56,579 nucleotides of DNA from Bryobacterales bacterium (GTDB taxonomy: Bacteria; Acidobacteriota; Terriglobia; Bryobacterales; Bryobacteraceae): positions 1 through 56,579 of the forward strand of contig PLRS01000014.1 of the NCBI GenBank assembly GCA_003164035.1, written 5' to 3'. Position 1 is the stretch's first letter, and each line of letters starts with the position of its first letter. This document shows, piece after piece, positions 1-8,257 of the stretch. The position numbers were made by a program, and so were the translations under genes. The notes beneath the pieces were generated by a model. That model worked only from the letters and a program-made list of their open reading frames with translations. It was not told the DNA's origin and did no database searches.

Positions 1-673
1 AATCGTCGGGATCGAAATTGCCGCCACAGCCCCAGGATTCGTTGCCGACCCCCCAGAAGCGCACGTTGAGCGGCGCGGTTTCGCCGTCGGCGGCGCGCTG
101 GGAAGCCAGGGTATCGGCTTTGGCCGGCGAGTTGCAATATTCCACCCAGCGCCAGAGCTGTTCGGCGGGGAGGCTGCGCAGGTTGGCGGCGAAGTAGGGC
201 TGGGCGCCGGCCAGGCGGCAGAAGCGGGTGAACTCGATGGTTCCGAACTGGTTGGGATCGTAGCGGTTGGGCCCGTCCTTACGCGCGGATTTCGGCCACT
301 CGGCGGCATCCACCCAGAAATTGGTGCGGGTGGGACGCTTATCGCGCGGGCCGGTGCCGTCGCGCCAATCGTACTGATCGGCGAAGCAGCCGCCCGGCCA
401 GCGCACCACGCCCGGCTTCACGCGCGCGAACGCTTCCACCAGCGCCTTGCGCACGCCGTTGACGTTGGGAATGGCGGAGCCCTCGCCCACCCAAACGCCG
501 TCGTAGACGACGCCGCCCAGGTTCTCCACGAAATGCCCGTAGATCTCGGGCGCGATGGTGCCGACCGGCTCACCCACGAGGACGTCGATGCGCGTTTCCG
601 GCGCCTGGGCGGTCAACCGAAGGCAGGCGGCTCCGGCGGCCGCCGCGCACTTCACAAAATCTCTCCGATGCAT
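1..673 (-). CDS. Alpha-L-arabinofuranosidase, GH51-like (N-terminal part, runs off the left edge)
   Basis: The minus frame is open from an ATG at 673 to the window edge, about 224 residues. It would release terminal arabinofuranose from plant arabinan or arabinoxylan outside the cytoplasm. The N-terminus reads MHRRDFVKCAAAAG, a twin-arginine-like motif followed by a short Ala-rich hydrophobic stretch, so Tat export is likely. GH51 signatures follow: 'GHFVENLGG' near the start, 'VRWPGGCFADQYDW', and 'VRFWGVGNESWGCGG' close to the edge, whose Glu is the family acid/base. The catalytic nucleophile and C-terminal domain lie outside the window. An in-frame ATG at 685 is an alternative start. It is transcribed divergently from the sensor kinase at 883. 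Confidence 0.88.
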   Translation of the reverse strand, partial: MHRRDFVKCAAAAGAACLRLTAQAPETRIDVLVGEPVGTIAPEIYGHFVENLGGVVYDGVWVGEGSAIPNVNGVRKALVEAFARVKPGVVRWPGGCFADQYDWRDGTGPRDKRPTRTNFWVDAAEWPKSARKDGPNRYDPNQFGTIEFTRFCRLAGAQPYFAANLRSLPAEQLWRWVEYCNSPAKADTLASQRAADGETAPLNVRFWGVGNESWGCGGNFDPDD

Positions 674-882
674 GGCGTGGTACATGGTAGCGCACTGAAA
701 GCGGTGGGTGGGGAACGGTCGGGGCTCTCACCCCCGGCTTCGCGCACGGTTGGACAGTTATTACGGAACAAGCGCTTAGTAGCTATACAGAAGCTATCCT
801 TGGTTATTCTTGTCTCCAACATGCCCTTACGCGATACTCGTGGTCGGATTGCCTCACAGTCGAAACGGGGACGCGGAGCCTG

Positions 883-2832
883 GTGAAGTCGAGATTCTCG
901 TGGGGCCTGATGCGCGGCATGCGGGCCCCTGGCTTTGAACTGTCGAAACGAAAAGGGCGGCTGCTTCCGGTCGCGCTCGTGGTCTTGGTGGGGTGGCTGC
1001 TGGCCTTGACGCGTTTCGAAATCACCCGCAACTGGGAAGGCCATCTCTTTCGCACGGAACTGGAACTCAGCTCGGAGAACCGTGTTTCGGCCGTCCGGCG
1101 CGAGGTCGACGCCAATGTTTCCGCTCTGAAGCTAGTGCAGGGGTTGGCGGAATTGCCGGGGCCGTTGGACCGCGACAATTTCCAACATTTTGCGGCTCGA
1201 ATCATGGAGTCGAACCCCAGCCTTCGGGCCGTGGAGTGGGCGCCCGTGGTAGCGGAGACGGAGCGCGGCCGGTTCGAGGAACGTCTGAAGAGGGAAGGCG
1301 CGCCATGGCCCCACATCAGCCAGGGTAGGCCGGGAACCTGCCGGCCGGCCCAGGCGCGCGGCGAACACGTCCCGGTGGAATATCTCTGTCCCTTGACGCG
1401 CGGGAACGAATTCGTGCTGGGGTACGACATGGCCTCTTCGGTTTCCGGGCGCGAGGCCCTGGCGAAATCCCTTGTCGACGGAAAGCCCGCCGCCATGGGC
1501 AAGCTCAAGATCCTGGAAGCGACCGGAGACGGTTACGCGGTACCGGTGCTGCTGGCGGTGAAGCGGCCCACGAGTGGAGCTGGATCGAAGGCCGAACTGG
1601 CGGGCTATGCCATCGTGATGGTGCAGGTGGAAGACGTGCTGGAGCGGGCGCTGCGCTATCTCAACCCGGCCGGCATCGACATCCAGTTTTACGACGAGGA
1701 GGCTCCGGCGGGGAAGCGTCTCCTTTATTTCCACCGTTCGCCGGTAGAAGACTCGGTGGTCGAGCCGCTGCCGGAAACCGCGGCAGCCCGGCCCGGCGAC
1801 CTCAAATACCAGCGCACTCTGACGGTGGGCACGCGGAAATGGCTGGTGGTCTGCACGCCGACCCTGGGGCGCCTCCGTTCGCGCCAAACCTGGCACCCTT
1901 GGGGAGTTCTGGGGGCGGGTTTGGCCCTGACACTGGCGGTGGCGGCGGCTTTCCTGTTGAACTCCCGTCACGCCGGCCGCGCCGAACGGCTGGTGGCGCA
2001 ACTGACCGCTTCGAACCAGCGTCTCAGCCGCGAAGTGACGGTGCGGCTCGAGGCCGAACGCGATTTGGCGATGGCTCGAGATCAGGCGCTCGAAGCATCA
2101 CGGCTGAAATCGCAATTCCTCGCCAACGTGAGCCACGAGATCCGAACCCCCTTGAACGGGGTGATTGGCTTTGCCGACCTGCTGGTCGATACCGATCTAA
2201 CGCCGGAACAGCTCGATTATGTGGAAACCGTGCGCAGCTCCGGCCATTGGCTGCTGACGGTGTTTAACGACATCCTGGATTTCTCCAAGATCGAAGCGGG
2301 GCAACTCGATCTCGCGGCCGCGCCTTTCGATCTGGCACGGTTGATCGACGAAGTGCTGGAGGGGTTCTCCGCCAGGAGCGCGGAAAAAGGTCTCTGGCTC
2401 GAAGTAAAACGCGCGCCGGATACGCCGCTCTATGTGGTGGGCGACGCGGCCAGAATTCGCCAGATACTGGCCAATCTGGTTGGAAACGCCGTCAAGTTCA
2501 CCAATCAAGGCGGGGTTACCGTCTCGGTCTGTCTGGAAGCTCTGGCCGGACAGGATGCGATGGTTCGATTTCGCGTGCAGGATACCGGAATCGGAATCCC
2601 GGAAGAGAAGATCGGCCTGCTGTTCGAAAAATTCAGCCAGGTGGACGCCTCCCACACCCGCAGGTTCGGCGGCACGGGACTGGGGCTGGCGATTTCGAAA
2701 CAACTGGTGGAGTTGATGGGCGGCAAGATCGGCGTGGAGAGCCGGGTGAACCAGGGCACGGTTTTTTGCTTCAGCCTGCCGCTGACCGTCGCCGCCCGAT
2801 GCGGGGAGCCAGCGGGCGTAGGCGACACGTAG
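883..2832 (+). CDS. CHASE-domain membrane sensor histidine kinase
   Basis: 649 residues from a GTG at 883, with GGAG a few bases upstream; an in-frame ATG lies at 910. Two hydrophobic segments (about residues 27-45 and 340-360) bracket an extracytoplasmic region with CHASE-like features ('FAARIMESNPSLRAVEWAPVV' region, about residues 70-300), so it probably senses a small ligand outside the membrane. After a short coiled linker come HisKA with phospho-acceptor His about residue 418 (SHEIRTPLNG), and an ATPase domain with N box NLVGNAVKF (about 531), DTGIGIPEEK (about 567) and [12 protein letters not shown]. There is no receiver domain and no response-regulator gene in the neighbourhood, so its partner is unknown. 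The ADOP permease follows after 81 bp on the same strand, which could mean co-transcription. Confidence 0.9.
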   Translation: MKSRFSWGLMRGMRAPGFELSKRKGRLLPVALVVLVGWLLALTRFEITRNWEGHLFRTELELSSENRVSAVRREVDANVSALKLVQGLAELPGPLDRDNFQHFAARIMESNPSLRAVEWAPVVAETERGRFEERLKREGAPWPHISQGRPGTCRPAQARGEHVPVEYLCPLTRGNEFVLGYDMASSVSGREALAKSLVDGKPAAMGKLKILEATGDGYAVPVLLAVKRPTSGAGSKAELAGYAIVMVQVEDVLERALRYLNPAGIDIQFYDEEAPAGKRLLYFHRSPVEDSVVEPLPETAAARPGDLKYQRTLTVGTRKWLVVCTPTLGRLRSRQTWHPWGVLGAGLALTLAVAAAFLLNSRHAGRAERLVAQLTASNQRLSREVTVRLEAERDLAMARDQALEASRLKSQFLANVSHEIRTPLNGVIGFADLLVDTDLTPEQLDYVETVRSSGHWLLTVFNDILDFSKIEAGQLDLAAAPFDLARLIDEVLEGFSARSAEKGLWLEVKRAPDTPLYVVGDAARIRQILANLVGNAVKFTNQGGVTVSVCLEALAGQDAMVRFRVQDTGIGIPEEKIGLLFEKFSQVDASHTRRFGGTGLGLAISKQLVELMGGKIGVESRVNQGTVFCFSLPLTVAARCGEPAGVGDT

Positions 2833-2913
2833 CCGGCGGGCGGCACTAGCACCATCCAAGTGCGCCGGTCGAATTTTGCCAACGTTCTCGCCCGATTCTC
2901 CGTCTGAGAAGGT

Positions 2914-5421
2914 ATGTCCCGCATTCGTTTCGCTCTGCGCAGCCTGGGGAAGGCGCCGCTCTTCTGCTTAGCGGTGGTTCTGTCGCTCGGATTGGGAATC
3001 GGCGCCAATACGGCGGTTTTTTCACTGCTCCAGCAGGTCGTGCTGGGCGCACTGCCGGTGCCACGGCCGGACGAATTGGCGCTGCTGACGGCACCTTCCG
3101 AATCGAAGACCGGCCACGTGTCCGCCAGCAATGCCGGCGGATCGGACTTTGTGTTCAACTACCCGGTTCTTAGGGAGTTGGAGAAGCACCCCGCGGGCGT
3201 GGTGGGCGTGGCCGGATTCTTTCCCGCATCCGCCAGCCTGGCGGTCGGCAATCAGACGGCGCCGGGCTCGGCCATGCTGGTTTCCGGTGGGTATTTCCCG
3301 GTGCTGGGGGTCGAACCGCTGTTCGGCAGGTTGCTCGCTCCGGCGGACGACGTATCCGGCGCGGGAAACCCGGTGGCGGTGCTGGGCTACGGTTATTGGC
3401 ACGACCGGCTGGGCGGCCGCACGGAAGTGCTCAACCAGCCCATCCGCGTCAACGGCCAGGTTTTCACCGTAGTGGGAGTGGCGCGCGAGGGCTTTAACGG
3501 AATCACCTTAGGGGACACACCGGACGTCTACCTGCCGCTGTCGTTCAAGCCGTTGATGACGCCCGGCTGGGACGGCACCAACCGGTTCGACGATTACTGG
3601 ATCTACTGCTTCGCCCGCCTTCGCCCCGGCGTGACCCGTCCGCAAGCCGCGGCCGGGCTCAACCAGACTTTTGCCGGACAGTTTGAAGACTACGCGCGGC
3701 AAAAGCACGCCTGGTCGGCATGGCGGCTGGAGCGGTTGCGCCGTACCCGGCTGAGCCTGGTAGATGGCCGGCAGGGGAAAAGCACGACGCGGGACGATGC
3801 GCGCGTGCCGCTGCTCATTCTGATGGGCGCGACGGTGCTGGTGCTGCTGATCGCGCTGGCCAACGCGGCCAATCTGCTGCTGGCGCGGTCGGCCGGGCGT
3901 CGCCGCGAGCTGGCGATCCGGGCATCGCTCGGGGCCGGGCGCGGGGAACTGATGGCGCAAATGCTGACGGAGGCGCTGCTGCTCTCCACCGCGGGAGGGA
4001 TCGCAGGAGTTGCGCTGGCCGGCGTGACGCAGAAACTGCTGCTGGCGCAGATCGACGGCGATTCTCCCACCCATTTCCTTTCCACCCGCCTGGAATGGCC
4101 GGTGCTGCTGTTCGGATTGGGCCTGGCCATCCTCACCGGCCTCGCGTTCGGGCTTTATCCGGCCTGGCAGGCGTCGCGGGAGGGACTGGCGGGGACCATG
4201 CAGGACGAGGGCTCGCGCGGCTCGGCCGGGCGCGGCTCCGCTCGGGTGCGGCGCGCGCTGGTTTGCGCCCAGGTGGGTTTCTCCGCGGTGCTGCTCATTC
4301 CTACCGGGCTGCTGCTCCGGAGCCTGGTGAACATCATCCACATCGATCTCGGCATCCGCACCGAAAACGTGGTTTCCTTCAGAGTCGCACCGCAATTGAA
4401 TCGTTATACCTGGGAGCAAAATCGCGCCTACCTCGATCGCCTGGAAAACGACCTCGCGGCCATTCCGGGCGTGCGGAGCGCGGCCACATCCACCGTCCCG
4501 CTTCTCGCCGGGGATGACGAAGGCACCAATCTGACGGTGGAGGGCTATTCGCGCGATCCCAACGCCGACACCGATTCCGACCTCAACCGGATCGGTCCCG
4601 GCTTTTTCGGCAAAATAGGCGTGCCGCTCGTGGCAGGCCGCGAATTCACCGCGCGGGACACCCTTGCGGCGCCTAAGGTGGCCATTGTGAACCAGGAATT
4701 CGTGCGCCACTTCTTCGCCGGCGCCAATCCGATCGGAAGGAAGTTCGCACGGGGCGGAGGTGACAAAGTGGTGCCCGATACCGAAATCGTGGGCGTGGTG
4801 AAAGACAGCCATTACTCGGCGGTGAAGGAGGACAAACCGCGGCGCATGTACTACACGCCCTGGCGGCAGATGGATCAGCCGGGCTCGATGACGTTTTACG
4901 TGCGCTCGGCGCTGCCCGCCGCCCAGGTAATTCCGTCGATCCGGCGCACGGTGGCCGCCCTCGACCGCAATATCCCTCCCGGCGACCTGCGGACGCTGGA
5001 CGAGCAAATCCGCAGGGACCTCACCAACGAGCGGCTGGTACTCGACCTGGCGGCGGTTTTCGCCGCCCTCGCCACGGGTCTGGCGATGCTCGGGCTTTAC
5101 GGCGTGATGGCATATAGCATCGCGCGGCGCACGCGGGAAATCGGCATCCGCATCGCCCTGGGCGCGGCTCCGGCCCGCATTCGGGGAATGGTGATGCGCG
5201 AGCTGGTAGTGATTTTGGCCGTGGGGCTCGGCGGTGGAGTCCCGGCCGCGTTCGCGCTCTCGCGCTATGTGAAGAGCCAGCTTTACGGGGTTGGCGCCTT
5301 CGACCCGGCGGTGGTGGCGGCCGCGGTTGCGGTGTTGACCCTGACCGCGGCCGCGGCCGCTTACCTGCCCGCCCGGCGCGCCGCCGGCGTCGATCCTCTG
5401 GAAGCTCTGCGGTGCGATTGA
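2914..5421 (+). CDS. ADOP-type MacB/FtsX permease
   Basis: 835 residues with two copies of the MacB periplasmic-core plus FtsX-like permease layout. The N-terminus (RFALRSLGKAPLFC, then LGLGIGANTAVFSLL) is the typical first membrane helix of acidobacterial duplicated orphan permeases. Three-helix FtsX blocks occur near residues 290-420 and 710-830, the second ending YLPARRAAGVDPLEALR. Such proteins are thought to act in efflux or envelope processes, but no substrate can be assigned. No ABC ATPase gene is adjacent, which is normal for this family. No PadR regulator gene, a frequent neighbour of ADOPs, precedes it; the CHASE kinase does instead. The start is the ATG just after AGAAGG, with rather short spacing. 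Confidence 0.9.
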   Translation: MSRIRFALRSLGKAPLFCLAVVLSLGLGIGANTAVFSLLQQVVLGALPVPRPDELALLTAPSESKTGHVSASNAGGSDFVFNYPVLRELEKHPAGVVGVAGFFPASASLAVGNQTAPGSAMLVSGGYFPVLGVEPLFGRLLAPADDVSGAGNPVAVLGYGYWHDRLGGRTEVLNQPIRVNGQVFTVVGVAREGFNGITLGDTPDVYLPLSFKPLMTPGWDGTNRFDDYWIYCFARLRPGVTRPQAAAGLNQTFAGQFEDYARQKHAWSAWRLERLRRTRLSLVDGRQGKSTTRDDARVPLLILMGATVLVLLIALANAANLLLARSAGRRRELAIRASLGAGRGELMAQMLTEALLLSTAGGIAGVALAGVTQKLLLAQIDGDSPTHFLSTRLEWPVLLFGLGLAILTGLAFGLYPAWQASREGLAGTMQDEGSRGSAGRGSARVRRALVCAQVGFSAVLLIPTGLLLRSLVNIIHIDLGIRTENVVSFRVAPQLNRYTWEQNRAYLDRLENDLAAIPGVRSAATSTVPLLAGDDEGTNLTVEGYSRDPNADTDSDLNRIGPGFFGKIGVPLVAGREFTARDTLAAPKVAIVNQEFVRHFFAGANPIGRKFARGGGDKVVPDTEIVGVVKDSHYSAVKEDKPRRMYYTPWRQMDQPGSMTFYVRSALPAAQVIPSIRRTVAALDRNIPPGDLRTLDEQIRRDLTNERLVLDLAAVFAALATGLAMLGLYGVMAYSIARRTREIGIRIALGAAPARIRGMVMRELVVILAVGLGGGVPAAFALSRYVKSQLYGVGAFDPAVVAAAVAVLTLTAAAAAYLPARRAAGVDPLEALRCD

Positions 5422-5534
5422 GGAGCCGGCCGGCCGGTTACGCGGTACGCTTCGACCGGAAACAGCGCCGCGCGAGGATCAAAGGCAGGGCGAGCAGGCA
5501 CAGCAGACCTTTCCAGCCGACGGATTGAGCGGCG

Positions 5535-7034
5535 CTACCGCCAGTCTTCCCATACCACGCCGGCCATGGTGCCGGTGCGATCGAACTGGCGATGCATGGC
5601 GAAGGCGAGAGAAAGCGATTGCGGGCTGTGGCCCTGCTTCACCAGTTCCAGGTACTGGTGCAACTGCGGGCGGTAATCGGGATGGGCGCAGCGGTCGATG
5701 ATCAACCGGGCGCGCTCGTGCGGGTCGAGCCCGCGCAGGTCCGCCACGCCCTGTTCGGTGATGACCACCTGCACGGAATGTTCGCTGTGATCGGCGTGCG
5801 TCACCAGCGGCACGATGGCGGAAATTTTCCCGCCCTTGGCGACGGACGGGCAACTGAAAATCGAAAGATACGCGTTGCGGGTGAAATCGCCGGAGCCGCC
5901 GATGCCGTTCATCATCTGCCGGCCCATGACGTGGGTCGAGTTGACGTCGCCGAACAGATCGACCTCGATGGCCGTGTTCATCGAGACCACGCCGAGCCGG
6001 CGCACGATTTCGGGATTGTTGCTGATTTCCTGCGGGCGCATCAGAATCCGCCGGCGGAAAAAGGGCAGATTGCCGGTGACACGCTGCATCACCTCGGGGC
6101 TGAGCGTAAGCGAGCAGGTGGAGGCAAAACGGCAGCGTCCGCTTTCGATCAGCGGCACCACGGCGTCCTGCAGCACCTCGGTATACATTTCGAAGGCCGG
6201 AATGTCGGGATGCCGGCCGAGGGCGCCCAGCACGCTGTTGGCGATATTGCCGACGCCCGATTGGAGCGGCAGAAAATGCCGCGGCATGCGGCCCGCGCGC
6301 ATTTCGGCCACCAGAAAATCGGCCACGTTCCGGCCGATGGCTTCGGTGGCCGGCGTCGGTTTGTCGAAGCCATGGACTTCGTCTTCCAGGTCGGTTTCGA
6401 CGATGCCCACGATCTTAGCGGGATCCACGGTCGCCAGCGGAGAGCCGATGCGGTCCGAAGCGCTGTAGATGGGGATCTCACGGCGCAGTGGAGGGTCGAG
6501 CGGCTGGTAGACGTCGTGCATGCCGAGCAGCGTGGGCGGGTGGTGCCGGTTGAGCTCGATGAGCACCTTTTCGGCTTTATCGAGATACGTGGGCACGGCA
6601 CCCACGGCGGTAGTGAGGACGATGCCGCCGCCGGCGGTTACGTCGCACGCCTCCACCACCGCCCAGTCGAGCGGTCCCAGAAACCCGTAGCGCAGCGTCT
6701 GCTGCAACATGGAGAGGTGCATGTCGACAAAACGCGCGCCGCCGCGGTTGATCTCCGCGCGCAAATCGGCGTTGGATTGGTAGGGAGTGCGGAAACTGAT
6801 GGCGTGGGCCTTGGCCAGCGCGCCATCGAGCGACGGGCCGGTGGAAGCGCCGGTGAGCACGCCGATCTGGAATTCGCGCCCGTCGGCGTGTTCCTCTTCC
6901 GCCCGGCGGGCGATCCCGAGCGGGATCGCTTTGGGCACGCCGGCCGCCGTGAACCCGCTGAAACCCACGCGTTGGCCGTGTTGAATGTGGCTGGCGGCCT
7001 CCTCCGCGGTCAGGCTGGGAAATGGAATGGACAT
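5535..7034 (-). CDS. Acetyl-CoA hydrolase/transferase family: probable succinyl-CoA:propionate (acetate) CoA-transferase
   Basis: 499 residues, a full-length class I CoA-transferase of the Cat1/AarC/YgfH type. The N-terminal half has the 'VGFSGFTAAGVPKAIP' loop. The second half has 'GVGNIANSVLGAL' followed by 'EMYTEVLQDAV', whose Glu is the expected residue for the glutamyl-CoA thioester, and 'GIGGSGDFTRNAYLS'. It is the last gene of the methylmalonyl-CoA cluster, 9 bp after meaB. In that setting the likely job is moving CoA between propionyl-CoA and succinate, which closes the Wood-Werkman cycle without spending ATP. The acceptor preference (propionate, acetate or another acid) is inferred from context only. 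Confidence 0.88.
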   Translation of the reverse strand: MSIPFPSLTAEEAASHIQHGQRVGFSGFTAAGVPKAIPLGIARRAEEEHADGREFQIGVLTGASTGPSLDGALAKAHAISFRTPYQSNADLRAEINRGGARFVDMHLSMLQQTLRYGFLGPLDWAVVEACDVTAGGGIVLTTAVGAVPTYLDKAEKVLIELNRHHPPTLLGMHDVYQPLDPPLRREIPIYSASDRIGSPLATVDPAKIVGIVETDLEDEVHGFDKPTPATEAIGRNVADFLVAEMRAGRMPRHFLPLQSGVGNIANSVLGALGRHPDIPAFEMYTEVLQDAVVPLIESGRCRFASTCSLTLSPEVMQRVTGNLPFFRRRILMRPQEISNNPEIVRRLGVVSMNTAIEVDLFGDVNSTHVMGRQMMNGIGGSGDFTRNAYLSIFSCPSVAKGGKISAIVPLVTHADHSEHSVQVVITEQGVADLRGLDPHERARLIIDRCAHPDYRPQLHQYLELVKQGHSPQSLSLAFAMHRQFDRTGTMAGVVWEDWR

Positions 7035-7043
7035 GATGGTTGG

Positions 7044-8045
7044 TTACTTCTCCTTGCGATAAAAAAGATCGAGCAACTCGCGGCTGGCGGCGAACGGCGT
7101 CGCCTGGCCGCGCGAAACGGCGTCTTCGAGTTCGGGCATGCGGGCCGCGACCGCGGCGTGGCGGCGAAAAGAGTCCTCCAGCCCGAGCGCGATCAGCTCC
7201 TTCATCCACTCGAGCGCCTGCCGGCTGCGGCGGCGCGCCAGTTCTCCGGTCGCCTCCAGATGCTCGCGGTGGCGCAGAACGATATCCCAGATTTCGGCGA
7301 TACCCGAGCCGTCGAGAGCCGAGCAGATGACCACCGGCGGCAGCCAGCCATCGGCCGGCGCGGGAAACAAATGCAGCGCCCCGGCGTATTCCGCTCTAGC
7401 CCGCTCGGCCCGCCGGCGGTTGTCGCCATCGGCCTTGTTGATGGCCATGCCGTCGATCATCTCGATGATGCCGCGCTTCATTCCCTGCAGTTCGTCGCCC
7501 GCCCCCGCCAGCATCAGCAGCAGGAAAAAATCGGTCATGGAGCGAACCGCGGTTTCCGATTGACCCACGCCCACGGTTTCCACCAGCACGTTGTCGAAAC
7601 CGGCGGCCTCGCACAACAGGATGGTTTCCCGGGTGCGCCGCGCCACGCCGCCCAGGTGCCCGCGCGCCGCCGAGGGGCGGATAAAGGCGTTCTCCTCCAC
7701 GCTCAGCCGCTCCATGCGGGTCTTGTCGCCCAGAATGCTGCCCTGGGAAATCGGACTCGAAGGATCGATGCTCAGCACCGCCACCCGCTCGGCGCGCTCG
7801 CGAATCAGGTGCATGCCCAAGGCGTCGATGAAGGTGCTCTTACCGACTCCGGGCACTCCGGTGATCCCCACCCGCCGGGACTTTCCGCTGTGCGGCAGAA
7901 TGGCGCCCAGCAGCCGCGCGGAAAGGTCGTTATCGGCAGCCAGATCGCTTTCGACCAGGGTGATGGCACGCGCCAGCACGACGCGGTCGCCCGCCAGAAT
8001 GCCTTCCAGGTAGCGCTCCAGCGGGAGACGCCGGCGGCGCAGCAT
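7044..8045 (-). CDS. meaB: Methylmalonyl-CoA mutase-associated GTPase MeaB (ArgK family)
   Basis: 333 residues from the ATG at 8045. The frame stays open upstream to 8252 but that part is repeat sequence and has no family match, so the internal ATG, which gives the usual MeaB length and N-terminus (LPLERYLEGILAGD), is preferred. Walker A is GVPGVGKST (residues 63-71), followed by DPSSPISQGSILGDKTRM, VETVGVGQSE and the guanine-specificity motif NKAD. MeaB loads adenosylcobalamin onto methylmalonyl-CoA mutase and rescues it after inactivation, consistent with its place downstream of mutB. A 212-bp gap filled with palindromic repeats separates it from mutB, whereas most other gaps in the operon are under 50 bp. 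Confidence 0.93.
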   Translation of the reverse strand: MLRRRRLPLERYLEGILAGDRVVLARAITLVESDLAADNDLSARLLGAILPHSGKSRRVGITGVPGVGKSTFIDALGMHLIRERAERVAVLSIDPSSPISQGSILGDKTRMERLSVEENAFIRPSAARGHLGGVARRTRETILLCEAAGFDNVLVETVGVGQSETAVRSMTDFFLLLMLAGAGDELQGMKRGIIEMIDGMAINKADGDNRRRAERARAEYAGALHLFPAPADGWLPPVVICSALDGSGIAEIWDIVLRHREHLEATGELARRRSRQALEWMKELIALGLEDSFRRHAAVAARMPELEDAVSRGQATPFAASRELLDLFYRKEK

Positions 8046-8077
8046 GCTCGCCTCAGTGCCAGGCACGATTCCGCCAC

Positions 8078-8250
8078 GTGGGACAGGCCTCCCGGCCTGT
8101 CGCCGGGTTTCCGGACTTGGCACGCCGCGTTGGAAGTTCGGTGATGTATTCGAGGGCAACCGCTCCCTCACGGTCGCGGCTCGGAAATGCCTCGGCCCGA
8201 GCCGGTAGAGTGAGCGGCCTGCAAAAGACAGGCCAGGAGGCCTGTCCCAC
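8078..8250. repeat. Composite palindromic repeat (paired B repeats around an A repeat) between mutB and meaB
   Basis: Two B units, 8078-8101 and 8227-8250, are inverted relative to each other. Each is itself palindromic (GACAGGCC, short loop, GGCCTGTC). Between them lies an A unit at 8156-8187 (AACCGCTCCCTCACGGTCGC then GGCTCGGAAA). The same B unit occurs at 47855-47875, 47898-47921 and 50057-50080, and the A unit at 29440-29472 and 55075-55103, so these are dispersed, probably mobile or REP/BIME-like elements. The paired hairpins lie in the transcribed gap of the operon and could stabilise or cut the message. Confidence 0.8.
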
Positions 8251-8257
8251 ATGCCGT

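Noticed and set aside
2914-5421. Missing ABC ATPase taken as a sign that the transporter is incomplete
   Set aside because: ADOP permeases are normally orphans without an adjacent ATPase gene.
5592-8144. An 850-codon plus-strand open frame across the CoA-transferase and meaB genes, and similar long frames elsewhere
   Set aside because: They are antisense shadows caused by GC-rich third positions: composition is His/Gly/Arg-heavy, and clear family genes occupy the other strand.
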